Assembly (NCBI GenBank): GCA_958403385.1
Contig: CATXXC010000013.1
Coordinates: 1-64,000, forward strand
Origin: an uncultured Collinsella sp.
GTDB taxonomy: Bacteria > Actinomycetota > Coriobacteriia > Coriobacteriales > Coriobacteriaceae
Direction: 5' to 3'
DNA: 64,000 nucleotides
The notes under the pieces are model-generated. The model was given only the letters and a program-made list of their open reading frames with translations, was not told the DNA's origin and did not search any database. Shown in pieces: positions 34,767 to 44,100 of the stretch. How positions within the stretch are numbered: the stretch's first letter is position 1; every line of letters begins with the position of its first letter. The position numbers and the translations under genes were made by a program.

Positions 34767-37220
34767 ATGGCCGAGCAACTTTCGCTGTTTGGTTCGCCAG
34801 AACCTAAGGTAGCTCCGAAGTCTGCGGCCCCTGCCGCCGCCCCGGCGCAGCCCGAGCCCGCGCCCGAATCCATCGCCGCCTATGCTAGCGTGGTCCTCGA
34901 CATCCCGACCCGCGCGCTGTCCGAGCCGTTTGCCTACGGCATTCCGTCGTTACTCGCCAACGATGTCCAGATCGGCTCCACCGTTCTAGTTCATTTTGGC
35001 AACCGTGCGGCCGCGGGCTACATCGTCGATATCGTGCCCGAGCTGGCCGACCTGCAAGGCAACGACGCTCTCGATCCCGCGCGCATCAAGCCTATCGAGG
35101 CTATCCTCAGCAAGCCGCTCTTTACCGCCGAGGCTGCCCGTATCGCACGCTGGATGAGCCGCGAGTACGTCGCAACGCTTTCCGAGTGCCTGCGCCTTTT
35201 CTTGCCCCCGGGTGGAAGCCCGCGCGTGGTCAAGGGCGAGGACGGCGTGTGGACCGTTGAGCGCCCCGCCGTTAAACCCATCCAAAACCGCTGGGTCATG
35301 CTCACGCCCGAGGGTTTTGACTACACGCCGCCCAAGACCGCGGTCCGTCAGCGTCAGCTCATCGAGGCGCTCCAATGTGGCCCGGTCACGACGCGCGACC
35401 TCAACCTGCTCTACAACAGTATGTCGGCGACCATTAAGGCGCTCGAAAAACGCGGCGTCGTGGTGGTGGAGGAGCGCCGCGCCTGGCGTGGCTGCAGCGA
35501 GCAGACCACGCTGTCCTCGGCGAGCGGCAAGGCCCCGGTGGCTCTCACCAACGGCCAGCGGCAGGCACTCGCGCAGATTGAGCGCGCACGCCTGGACGCT
35601 CACGGTGATGTGGTCCTTGTCGACGGCGTCACCGGTTCCGGCAAAACCGAGGTCTACCTTTCGGCGATTGAGCGCGTGCTGGCGGCCGGCCGCTCTGCTT
35701 GCGTGCTTGTGCCCGAGATCTCGCTGACGGCCCAGACCGTCGGCCGCTTCCGCTCGCGCTTTGGCGAGACGGTCGCTGTGTTCCATTCGCGTCTTTCTGC
35801 TGGCGAGCGTCTGGACCAGTGGGATATGGTCGCCAGCGGTGCCGCGCGCGTGGTCGTGGGAGCCCGATCGGCGCTCTTTTGCCCGCTCAGCGATTTGGGC
35901 CTCATCATTATCGACGAGGAGCACGAGACCAGCTACAAGCAGGGCTCAAGTCCGCGCTACCATGCGCGCGAAGTGGCTGCCGAGATGGCGCGCCGCTATC
36001 GGTGCCCACTCGTGCTGGGCTCGGCCACGCCTTCTGCCGAGGCCCTCGACCGCTGCCGCCGCGGCACGTACAGCGGCGTCACCTGGACGCGCGTCGAGAT
36101 GCCTGAGCGCCCGGGGCACGCGGTCCTGCCCACGGTACGCATTGCCGACCTGCGCCGCGAGTTCGCACACGGCAGCCGCTCCATGTTCTCTAAACCGCTG
36201 ATGGAAGGCCTCGAGCGCGTCGTCGAGCGCCGTGAGAAGGCCGTGCTGCTGCACAACCGCCGCGGCTTTGCGCCGTTCCTTATGTGCCGCGAATGCGGCT
36301 GCGTGCCCACCTGCAACCACTGCTCCACCGCGCTCACGTACCACGAGCGCACGCACACGCTGCAGTGCCACACCTGCGGATCGTCCTGGCGCGTGCAGCC
36401 GTATCCCGCGCCCACGAGTCGCTGCCCCAAGTGCGGCAGCCGCTACCTGGCAAAAATGGGGCTGGGTACGCAGCAGATCGAGGACGCGCTGCACCAGATG
36501 CTGCCCGACGACGTCGCTATCATTCGCATGGATGCCGATTCCACGCGCGGCAAGGACGCGCACAAAAAGCTGCTCGAGCAGTTCGATGCCGCCGATTGCG
36601 CGGTGCTGCTGGGTACCCAGATGATCGCCAAGGGCCTCGACTTTCCTGAGGTCACGCTCGTGGGCGTGGTCAATGCCGACTTTGCATTAAAGCTGCCCGA
36701 TTTTAGAGCGGGGGAGCGCGCTTACGATTTGCTGGAGCAGGTCGCCGGCCGCGCCGGCCGCGGCGATCGCCCCGGCGAGGTCATTATCCAGACCTATCTG
36801 CCCGAGGACCCGGTCATTCGCGCCGTCGCCGAGCACGACCGTTCAATCTTTACCGACTACGACCTGGAACAGCGTCGCGACGCCCTGTATCCGCCGTTCG
36901 TGCGCCTGGCCAACATTTTGGTATGGTCGGCGAATGCGGATGACGCGCGGGACTACATCGGTCGCATCGCGAAGCTCCTCAAGCGTCGCTGGCATGCCGC
37001 CGCGCCCGACTTTTTGCGGGCGGGCAGCGCCGTGCCCCAGGTGCTTGGTCCGGCTTCGTGTGTAATCGAGAGAGCCAAGGACCGTTACCGCTTCCATCTG
37101 CTTGTAAAGTCGCCGGTAGGGTACCATGTCTCTGATGATATCGACGCCTGCCTCAAAGAGGTGGGCTCCGTGCGCGGCGTGAGCGTGAGCGTTGACGTCG
37201 ACGCCTATGATTTGATGTAA
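34767..37220 (+). CDS. priA: Primosomal protein N' (replication restart helicase PriA)
   Basis: This 817-residue superfamily 2 helicase reloads the replisome at stalled forks. The N-terminal DNA-binding domain is preceded by an Ala/Pro-rich stretch. Walker A GVTGSGKTEVY lies near residue 287, the DEEH box in IIIDEEHETSYK near 384, and two zinc-binding cysteine clusters (CRECGCVPTCNHC, then CHTCG and CPKCG) at about 507-560. The helicase C-terminal motif QVAGRAGRGDRPGEV is intact. AGGAGG precedes the ATG. It starts the run priA-def-fmt-rsmB, a common order in actinobacteria and firmicutes. Confidence 0.95.
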   Translation: MAEQLSLFGSPEPKVAPKSAAPAAAPAQPEPAPESIAAYASVVLDIPTRALSEPFAYGIPSLLANDVQIGSTVLVHFGNRAAAGYIVDIVPELADLQGNDALDPARIKPIEAILSKPLFTAEAARIARWMSREYVATLSECLRLFLPPGGSPRVVKGEDGVWTVERPAVKPIQNRWVMLTPEGFDYTPPKTAVRQRQLIEALQCGPVTTRDLNLLYNSMSATIKALEKRGVVVVEERRAWRGCSEQTTLSSASGKAPVALTNGQRQALAQIERARLDAHGDVVLVDGVTGSGKTEVYLSAIERVLAAGRSACVLVPEISLTAQTVGRFRSRFGETVAVFHSRLSAGERLDQWDMVASGAARVVVGARSALFCPLSDLGLIIIDEEHETSYKQGSSPRYHAREVAAEMARRYRCPLVLGSATPSAEALDRCRRGTYSGVTWTRVEMPERPGHAVLPTVRIADLRREFAHGSRSMFSKPLMEGLERVVERREKAVLLHNRRGFAPFLMCRECGCVPTCNHCSTALTYHERTHTLQCHTCGSSWRVQPYPAPTSRCPKCGSRYLAKMGLGTQQIEDALHQMLPDDVAIIRMDADSTRGKDAHKKLLEQFDAADCAVLLGTQMIAKGLDFPEVTLVGVVNADFALKLPDFRAGERAYDLLEQVAGRAGRGDRPGEVIIQTYLPEDPVIRAVAEHDRSIFTDYDLEQRRDALYPPFVRLANILVWSANADDARDYIGRIAKLLKRRWHAAAPDFLRAGSAVPQVLGPASCVIERAKDRYRFHLLVKSPVGYHVSDDIDACLKEVGSVRGVSVSVDVDAYDLM

Positions 37221-37238
37221 CAACCCGAAAGGATGGCC

Positions 37239-37775
37239 ATGGAAGCCAACGGAATCGTACTGTCGCCCGACCCTCGTCTGCGCCAGGAGTGCGCCGTCAT
37301 CGAGGAGATCACCCCGGCGATCGAGGCGCTTGCCGAGAAGATGAAGAAGATGATGTTCGACAACGGCGGCTGCGGCCTGGCTGCCCCGCAGATCGGTGAG
37401 CTCATTCAACTTGTCACCATCGACTGCGATTACAGTGACAAGAATGACTATGACCCGTACGTGCTCATCAATCCTGTCATTGTCGAGCAGAGTGACCATC
37501 TGGTGCCGTTTAGCGAGGGCTGCCTTTCCATTCCTGGCATTAGCTGTGAGATTGAGCGTCCCGATCACGTTGTCGTCGAGGCGTATGACTTGGACGCCAA
37601 CCTGATCCGCTATGAGGCCACGGGCGACCTGTTCTGCGTGTGCCTGCAGCACGAGATCGATCACCTGCACGGCAATACCATGTTCGAGCGACTCAAGCCG
37701 ATGCAGCGGATTAAGGCCGTCAAGGAGTACCAGGACGCCCTGGCCCGCGGCGCTCGACCGGGCGAGACGGAGTAG
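37239..37775 (+). CDS. def: Peptide deformylase
   Basis: This 178-residue metalloenzyme removes the N-formyl group from new proteins. The three family motifs are present: GGCGLAAPQIG near residues 43-53, EGCLSIPG near 94, and QHEIDHLHG near 137 with the metal-binding histidines and catalytic Glu. The ATG at 37239 fits the CGAAAGGA ribosome binding site better than the in-frame ATG two codons upstream, which lies within it. It works with Fmt, encoded downstream, in the formylation cycle. A large palindrome follows its stop. Confidence 0.95.
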   Translation: MEANGIVLSPDPRLRQECAVIEEITPAIEALAEKMKKMMFDNGGCGLAAPQIGELIQLVTIDCDYSDKNDYDPYVLINPVIVEQSDHLVPFSEGCLSIPGISCEIERPDHVVVEAYDLDANLIRYEATGDLFCVCLQHEIDHLHGNTMFERLKPMQRIKAVKEYQDALARGARPGETE

Positions 37776-37783
37776 GTCCCACC

Positions 37784-37884
37784 GTCCCGGTGCTGAGCGC
37801 CCACATATCATCCCGTGCTCAAACATTCTCGCTGCGCTGCGAAACTGCGCGCGGGACGATATGTGGGCGCTCAGCACCGGGGAC
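37784..37884. repeat. 101-bp palindromic element with about 32-bp arms
   Basis: The left arm (37784-37815, GTCCCGGTGCTGAGCGCCCA onward) and right arm (37852-37884) are reverse complements except for one mismatch and one extra C. The central loop (37816-37851) contains CTCGCTGCGCTGCGA, itself able to fold. It lies directly after def. It resembles the other palindromes of the window in design but not in sequence. Confidence 0.8.
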
Positions 37885-37958
37885 TGCGTTGTTCTGGCTC
37901 GGTTCGCCCGGGTGCCGTCGGGCCAGGGAGGGGCGTCTTCGCTGATAGGTGCTTTACT

Positions 37959-37995
37959 GAAAGAGCTGCTTTTATTGCGGCTCTTTCTTTGGTTT
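37959..37995 (+). terminator. Terminator between def and fmt
   Basis: GAAAGAGC and GCTCTTTC pair around a 13-nt loop, followed by TTTGGTTTT. The rest of the gap to fmt (37996-38101) is T-rich and shows no convincing gene. Confidence 0.65.
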
Positions 37996-38101
37996 TGGGT
38001 ATATTTGTTCTTGTTGAATTGTTATTGCGGATGGGCTTGGTACTTGGCTTTCCGCTGTTATTTGTAGCCGTCTCGGCTTTGGTTGAGGGGAGACGTTCTT
38101 T

Positions 38102-39022
38102 ATGCGTATTGTGTTTATGGGTACGCCTGATTTTGCTGTGCCTTCGTTGACTTCGCTTGTTGAGGCTGGGAATGAGATTGCGCTTGTTATTACTCGCCCT
38201 GATGCTGTTCGTGGGCGTGGTAAGAAGCTTGAGCCGTCTCCTGTTAAGGCTAAGGCGCTTGAGCTGGGGTTGCCGGTTGTTGAGGCCAATCGTATGACGC
38301 CTGAGGTTGTTGAGGCGCTCAAGGCTGCGGATGCCGAAATTTTCTGTGTAGCTGCCTATGGCTGTATTTTACCTGATGAGGTGCTGCATATGGCACCGCT
38401 TGGTATTGTGAATGTCCATGCTTCGCTGCTGCCTCGTTGGCGTGGTGCTGCTCCCATTCAGCGGGCCATTCTTGCTGGTGATGAGGTTGCCGGTGTTTCC
38501 ATTATGCGCATTGGGCATGGCGTGGATACGGGCGCTTATTGCGCGCAGGCCTCGACGTCGGTTTCCGGTAAGCATGCCGAGGCGCTCACGATGGAGCTTG
38601 GCGAGCTGGGCGGCAAACTGCTTGCCGATACGCTTCCCTCGCTTGCCGATGGCTCGGCTGTTTGGACTGAGCAGGATGAGTCGCTCGTCACTCATGCTGC
38701 CAAGATTTCCAAGCAGGAGATGCGTCTGGATCCGCAGATGGCGGCGCTCGATTGCGTGCGTCATGTGCTCGCTTCGTCCGACACCGCGCCCGCTCGTTGT
38801 GTGATCGCTGGCAAGACGGTTCGCGTGCTCGATGCCGCGCCGGCTGATGTGTCGCTTGGCGAGGGTACTGTTGCCGTCAAGAGCAAGCGTGTTTACCTGG
38901 GCCTTTCCGATGGCGCGGTTGAACTGCTTGAGGTTAAGCCCGATGGCAAGCGTGCCATGACTGCTTCTGCCTGGGCTGCCGGCCTGCAGGGTGCCGATCT
39001 GACGTGGGGTGTTTTGTCATGA
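38102..39022 (+). CDS. fmt: Methionyl-tRNA formyltransferase
   Basis: This 306-residue enzyme formylates initiator Met-tRNA. The N-terminus MRIVFMGTPDFAVPSL is typical, and NVHASLLPRWRGAAPI (near residues 104-119) and GVDTGAY (near 142-148) hold the catalytic Asn, His and Asp. The C-terminal domain is shorter in clear motifs but of normal length. The first 400 bp use many T-ending codons, unlike most of the window. GAGGGGAGA lies upstream. It is coupled to rsmB by an ATGA overlap. No frameshift is seen. Confidence 0.95.
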   Translation: MRIVFMGTPDFAVPSLTSLVEAGNEIALVITRPDAVRGRGKKLEPSPVKAKALELGLPVVEANRMTPEVVEALKAADAEIFCVAAYGCILPDEVLHMAPLGIVNVHASLLPRWRGAAPIQRAILAGDEVAGVSIMRIGHGVDTGAYCAQASTSVSGKHAEALTMELGELGGKLLADTLPSLADGSAVWTEQDESLVTHAAKISKQEMRLDPQMAALDCVRHVLASSDTAPARCVIAGKTVRVLDAAPADVSLGEGTVAVKSKRVYLGLSDGAVELLEVKPDGKRAMTASAWAAGLQGADLTWGVLS

Positions 39023-40419
39023 GCAAGCTTTCTCCCGCGCGCAAGCTTGCGCTCGATGTGTTGATGGAGGCCGATCGCCGCGGTATGTATGCGCGCGACG
39101 TGCTCTCGTCCCGCGCTTCCGCCAAGGCCATTGACCAGCGCGATTCCGCTTTTGCCGCTCGTTTGGCGCTCGGTGTTGCCGCCACGCAGGGTATTTTGGA
39201 TGAGTTGCTCGATCAGTTTTTGGATAAGCCCAAAAAGGTCGCGCCGCGCGTTCGCATGGCGCTTCGCATCTCGGCCTTCGAGATGCTCTATCTGCATACG
39301 CCGGGCCGCGTTGCCGTGAGCCAGGGTGTTGAGCTGGTGCGCAGCGGTGCTAAGTCTGCCGTGGGCCTGGCTAACGCGGTGCTGCACAAGGTTGCGGACA
39401 ACGTGGAGGATTTTGCTACGGCATCTGACGTGGATGAGTCCGAGCGCCGTTTGGTTCGCCTTTCGCGTTTGATGGGTCTTCCTCGTTGGCTGTGCGCTCG
39501 TATTATGGCCTCGTTCGATACGCCCGAGGGCGCGCTGAACTTTGCCGGTAATCTGGCTCCCGCGCCGCTTGCACTGCACGAGAATGCGTTTGCGACCAAG
39601 GCTGACCCGTATATCTCGCAGCTCGTTGCGCCTGTCTTTCCGGGCTGCCATGCTCCGGTCGATGCTCAGGTTACGGTTGCTTCGGGCGTTTTTGAGCGCG
39701 CTGCCGCGGTTGCCTCGGACCTCAACGCTCAGCTTATCGCTACTGCCGCTACACGTCCCGGTCGTTGCCTGGAGATTGGAGCCGGTCGCGGCACCAAGAC
39801 CTATGTGATGATGTGCCAGGCCAAGCGTGCCGGGTACGAGCGTCAGCATACCGCGCTCGATCTGCACGATCGCAAGTGCGATCAGAATCTCGCGCGCCTG
39901 CATAAGGCGGGTATAACGGGTGTTCGTACGGTGTCGGGCGATGCCTGCGAGCTCAATGAGGTGCTCACGTCCTTTGACGCGATTCTTGGCGAGCCCGCCC
40001 TGTTCGACACGGTGTTTATCGATGCGCCGTGCTCTGGCACCGGCACCATGCGCCGTCATCCCGAGATACCGTGGCGTCTGACCGAAAACGACGTTACGAC
40101 TGAGCTGCCCAAGCTACAGCTGACGATGCTCAAGGAAGCAGCCGCGCGCGTTGCTGCCGGCGGTGAGCTTATCTATGCCACCTGCTCGGTTTTTGATGAA
40201 GAGAACACGCAGGTCGTGGATGCCTTCCTGGCCTCTTCCGAGGGCGCCGGCTTTATCGTGGCACCGCTCTCCGAAGCCCAGATTCTGCAGCTCCCCGAGT
40301 ACGACCACGCCAAGAGCCTCGTCACTCTCCGCCAAAACCCTCGAGGCCTCTTCCAAAGTGTCCCCGTAAACGCCGACTCCTACGACGGTCACTTCTGCGC
40401 CCGCCTGGTCCACAAGTAA
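39019..40419 (+). CDS. rsmB: 16S rRNA (cytosine-967-C5)-methyltransferase
   Basis: This 466-residue RsmB has an N-terminal NusB-like domain (about residues 1-140), here in the form ARKLALDVLMEADRRGMYAR, and a C-terminal SAM-dependent methylase. FIDAPCSGTGTMRRHPEIPW near residue 334 and IYATCSVFDEENTQVVDAF near 386 contain the two cysteines of the m5C mechanism. LEIGAGRGTKTYVM near 253 is the SAM loop, where the usual consensus is DxCAAPGGKT, so this site is more divergent than normal. It overlaps fmt by four bases. A hairpin repeat begins seven bases after its stop and may act as a terminator. Confidence 0.88.
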   Translation: MSKLSPARKLALDVLMEADRRGMYARDVLSSRASAKAIDQRDSAFAARLALGVAATQGILDELLDQFLDKPKKVAPRVRMALRISAFEMLYLHTPGRVAVSQGVELVRSGAKSAVGLANAVLHKVADNVEDFATASDVDESERRLVRLSRLMGLPRWLCARIMASFDTPEGALNFAGNLAPAPLALHENAFATKADPYISQLVAPVFPGCHAPVDAQVTVASGVFERAAAVASDLNAQLIATAATRPGRCLEIGAGRGTKTYVMMCQAKRAGYERQHTALDLHDRKCDQNLARLHKAGITGVRTVSGDACELNEVLTSFDAILGEPALFDTVFIDAPCSGTGTMRRHPEIPWRLTENDVTTELPKLQLTMLKEAAARVAAGGELIYATCSVFDEENTQVVDAFLASSEGAGFIVAPLSEAQILQLPEYDHAKSLVTLRQNPRGLFQSVPVNADSYDGHFCARLVHK

Positions 40420-40425
40420 CTACTA

Positions 40426-40492
40426 AGTTGCGGTGAAATAGGGATTGAATAGCGGCATCTACCCGCCAAATAGTCCTTATTTCACCGCAACT
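40426..40492. repeat. Hairpin repeat, copy 2 (GTTGCGGTGAA arms)
   Basis: AGTTGCGGTGAAATA (40426-40440) and TATTTCACCGCAACT (40478-40492) are perfect inverted repeats, and the next bases continue partly paired. It lies seven bases after the rsmB stop. Confidence 0.85.
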
Positions 40493-40766
40493 CAGAAGGT
40501 CGTGCGAGTGGAGATCGCAATAGCGGTAAAGAATGGAAGGATAGCCCTGTCTCAAACTTGCTGTTATCAAAAGTAGGGCGGATTACCGGGCTAGATTGGT
40601 GATGCCCGACCATATCAAAAATGGTCTAAATTAAACCGCAGGTAGATGGCTTGTTGAAATTTGCAAATTACCGGAATGGATAGAGGCTGTCAATTCAGCC
40701 CCGTAATCCGGCAGAGTTTTGAAATGTTACAAACTTAGCATCAGCCTGAAATCCGATCTAAAGAAA
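40493..40766. other. Intergenic spacer between two hairpin repeats
   Basis: No gene is visible in 274 bp. GCGGATTACCGGGCT (near 40575-40589) and its near reverse complement AGCCCCGTAATCCGGC (near 40702-40717) could form a larger stem, and GGCTG-TCAATT-CAGCC lies within it. GC is much lower than in the neighbours. Confidence 0.5.
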
Positions 40767-40833
40767 AGTTGCGGTGAAATGGTTCCTGTTTGGCCGTTGG
40801 ATGGGCTGATTCAGGAACTATTTCACCGCAACT
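40767..40833. repeat. Hairpin repeat, copy 3 (GTTGCGGTGAA arms)
   Basis: Arms of 22 bp starting AGTTGCGGTGAAAT (40767 onward) and ending ATTTCACCGCAACT (40820-40833) match with a single mismatch. It lies 35 bp after the end of the fmdB-like gene, which is read toward it. Confidence 0.85.
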
Positions 40834-40867
40834 CATAAGGAAACCTGGGTGGCGGGACCGCTTGTCT

Positions 40868-41104
40868 TTAGTGGTTATGTGGGCAGTTGGCGCAGCAGCC
40901 GCTGGTGGCGGTGGTGCTGGAACCACCGCTGCGCTGGTCGGTGTTGTAGAATCCGCTGCCCTCAAACTTGATGCCGCTGGCCGAGAACGTCTTGGCCGCC
41001 GGGGCACCGCAGTTCGGGCACACGACCTCGGGGGTCTCGGACATGGGATGCTCAACCTCAAACACGTTGCCGCAGCTCGAGCACTTGTAATCGTAGCGCG
41101 CCAT
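40868..41104 (-). CDS. FmdB-family zinc ribbon protein
   Basis: This 78-residue protein starts MARYDYKCSSCGNVFEV and carries CxxC pairs in CSSCG and CPNCG, the putative regulatory FmdB zinc ribbon. FSASGIKFEGSGFYNTD follows, as in the family. The C-terminus is Gly/Ser-rich with an added CCANCPHNH, which could bind a second metal. AAAGGAAG precedes the ATG. The family is named from an amidase operon but its role is not established. It is a single gene between a terminator and hairpin repeats. Confidence 0.9.
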   Translation of the reverse strand: MARYDYKCSSCGNVFEVEHPMSETPEVVCPNCGAPAAKTFSASGIKFEGSGFYNTDQRSGGSSTTATSGCCANCPHNH

Positions 41105-41120
41105 AATACTTCCTTTTCAG

Positions 41121-41148
41121 CACAAAGCGGGCAGATCGCTCTGCCCGC
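41121..41148 (-). terminator. Rho-independent terminator after the GH13-GH77 gene
   Basis: GCGGGCAGA and TCTGCCCGC pair perfectly over 9 bp around a 4-nt loop, followed on the minus strand by TTTGTG. It separates the GH13-GH77 gene from the fmdB-like gene. Confidence 0.7.
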
Positions 41149-41193
41149 ATAAATTCAAACAGCTGTAACTGTACCCTATATCGGGGGTTTTTA

Positions 41194-44100
41194 TCACGCT
41201 TCGCCCCAGAATCTATGGGTGTTGCGCAGGAGCTGTGCAGTTTTGCCTTCGGCGGCCGAAACGTCGGCCTCATCGGCCTGCCAGGTCCAGTTGCCCGTGG
41301 CGACACCCGGTACGTTCATACGCGCATCGTCGCCAAGCCCCAGGATATCCTGCAGCGGCATCATCACCAGGGGAGCGTCGCTTGCCAGCGCGTCGCTCAT
41401 GAGCTTGGCCGCCACCTCAACACCGCTCGGCTCGTCGCCGCCCGCAAAGGAGCGCGTGCACCAACCGGCGAGCGTCGACGTGTCGTGCGTCGAGGTGTAC
41501 AGAATCTTGCCCGGTGTGGGATGCACGCCGCAGCGGACGTCGTAATCGCTAAACTCCAGCACGTCCATACCGGGGAAGCCGCAGGTCGAAGCCATGGCAC
41601 GAACGCCAGGCGTCAGGTAGCCCAGGTCCTCGGCGATAAAGTTGAGCGGCCCCAGCTCGTCGTAGGCAGTCTGGAACAGATCCTTGCCCGGACCCGCCAG
41701 CCAGCGGCCGTCGGAGCAGGCCTTACCTGCGGGAATGCTAAAGTAGCTGTGGAATCCCAGGAAGTGGTCCAGGCGCACACGGTCGTAGAGCGAGAATGCG
41801 CGACGCAGACGGTCCATCCACCAGCGGTAGCCGTTCTCTTTCATGTGAACCCAACGGAAGGTGGGGTTGCCCCACACCTGGCCCTCGGGCGCAAAATTGT
41901 CGGGCGGAGCGCCCGAAATCTCAATCGCCTTGCCGGTATCGGACAGCCAGAAGTTTTCGGGCTCGCTCCACGCATCTGCCGAATCGTCCGAAACGTACAT
42001 CGGGATATCGCCGATGACCTCGATGCCCTTCTTGTGCGCATAGTTCATGAGCTCGCACCAGGCCAGGTCAAAGCGGTACTGCATGTACGCCTGCAGTTCA
42101 GCCTCGTCGTGGAAACGCTTGTCATCGATCAGGTGCTCGTTGTAGCGCGCGACATCTGCCGGCCAATCGTGACGCGATTCGCCCTCAAAGTACTTCTTAA
42201 CGGCCATGTAGACGCAGTACTTCTCGAGCCAGTCGGCGTTGCGATGCTTAAACGCCGTGTAGAGCGGGTCTGCATCCTCGCCGCCACGGGCCTTCCAAGT
42301 CTCAAAGTCGGCCGCCAGTTCCTCTTGGCTTTCGGGCAGCAGGTCGATATTGCCCGCAAAGGCCGAAGGCCCAGCGTAAGGGGAGCGGAAGAAGTCTGTC
42401 GGGTTGACAGGCAGAACTTGCCAGTAGCGCATGCCCATGGCGGCCAGATGGTCGATAAAGCGACGCGTTGGCGCGCCAATCGTACCGGGCTTGCCGTCGT
42501 CGGTGGGCACCGAGGTGATATGGCACACGACGCCCGCGCCGTGATCGAGCGGCTCCTGCAGGCGCTGCTCGGCATGGTGATAGATGATCGACGAGCCCAG
42601 CGGATACAGATCGAGCGTGACCGTACCGTTGTGGATCTCGCACTCGTGACCGCTGATCACGTCACTCGCACATTCGTCGAGCGCCGGAATCGTCACGCGG
42701 TGCGAATTGCGCAGGCTGCGGTTGATGATAATCGTCGCGGACTCGCCATCCTTGCCCGTGCGGTTGTAGGCCAGCACCTCGTCGTTGAGCGCAAAGGCCT
42801 TGATCTCGCCGTCGATCATAAATGGCAATGCACGGCGTACGGCGGAGGCGTTCTTGACAATAGCCAGCGTGTCGAAGTCGTGCAGTTGGTCCTTGGTCGG
42901 CAGTGTGCGGCGGTTGCCCGGATCGGTCAGGCCCTCCAGGCCGTATTCGTCGCCGTAGTAGATCGAAGGCACGCCTGGGAAGGTCATCTGCATGAGCGTG
43001 GCGAGCCAAAAGCGGCTCTTGGCCAGGCCCATCGAGTTCTCGTCCAGGCGCCACTTGCTGCGCTCGCACTCGGGCAGCTGTGACTCGTCGGGGCCGCCCC
43101 CGAGCACCGAGATGATGCGCGGGCGGTCGTGGCTCGACAGCAGGTTGAGCGCGCAGGACAGGGCTTCGCGCGGATAATTCTCGCGCAGGGTTTCGATATC
43201 CTCGGCTGCCTGGTAGGCGTTCTTGTAGCCCATCAAAAAGCCGATGACCATGTCGCGGAAGGGATAATCCATAGCAGAGTCCAGCTCGGAGCCCTGCAGG
43301 TAGCGGCGCAGATGGCCGTAGCTAATCTTGTTGGAGGCGTCTTCCCAGACTTCGCCGAGCAACAGTGCGTCGGGCTTTTCGGCAAGTACGGCCTTCTTGA
43401 TCTCGGCCAGGAAGTCGTCGGAAAGCTCGTCGGCGACGTCAAGGCGCCAACCATGGGCACCGGCGCGCAGCCATTTGCGGATCACGCCGTCCTTGCCCAG
43501 GAGCCTCTCGCGTACCAGCTCGGACTTCTCGTTGATGGCCGGCATGTTGCCCACGCCCCACCAGCAGTCGTACGAGCCGTCCTCGTGGAAAGTAAACGCA
43601 TCGCGCCACGGCGAATCCTCGCTCTGCCAGGCACCCACGCCGGGGTAGTTGCCATAGCGGTTGAAATATATCGAGTCGTCGCCCGTGTGGTTGAAGACGC
43701 CGTCCAGGATGATGGAGATGCCCAGCTTCTCGGCTGCCTGGCACAGCTCGGTAAAGTCCTGCTCGGTGCCCAGGATCGGGTCGATATTGGTGTAGTCGGC
43801 CGTGTCGTAGCGGTGGTTGCTCGCGGCTTCAAAGATGGGGTTGAGGTAGATGGCCGTAAAGCCCAGCTCGGCGATGCGGGGCAGGTCTTCCTGGATGCCC
43901 TTGAGCGAGCCGCCGTAGAAGTCCCAGGTCTTGATGGAGCCGTCCTCGGCGCGCTCGTACACGGGCGGCTCGTTCCAGTCCTCGACCATCCGGCGCTGAA
44001 TGCCCTTGCGCGGTTTTTCGAGTTGGGCCATTGTGCGCTCGCGCCAATGCTCGTCACGGGCGTAGCGGTCGGGGAAGATCTGGTAGACCATGCCGCGCTC

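Noticed and set aside
37815..38150. A short frame with hydrophobic stretches between def and fmt
   Set aside because: It crosses a palindrome and a terminator, overlaps the fmt start and has no ribosome binding site.
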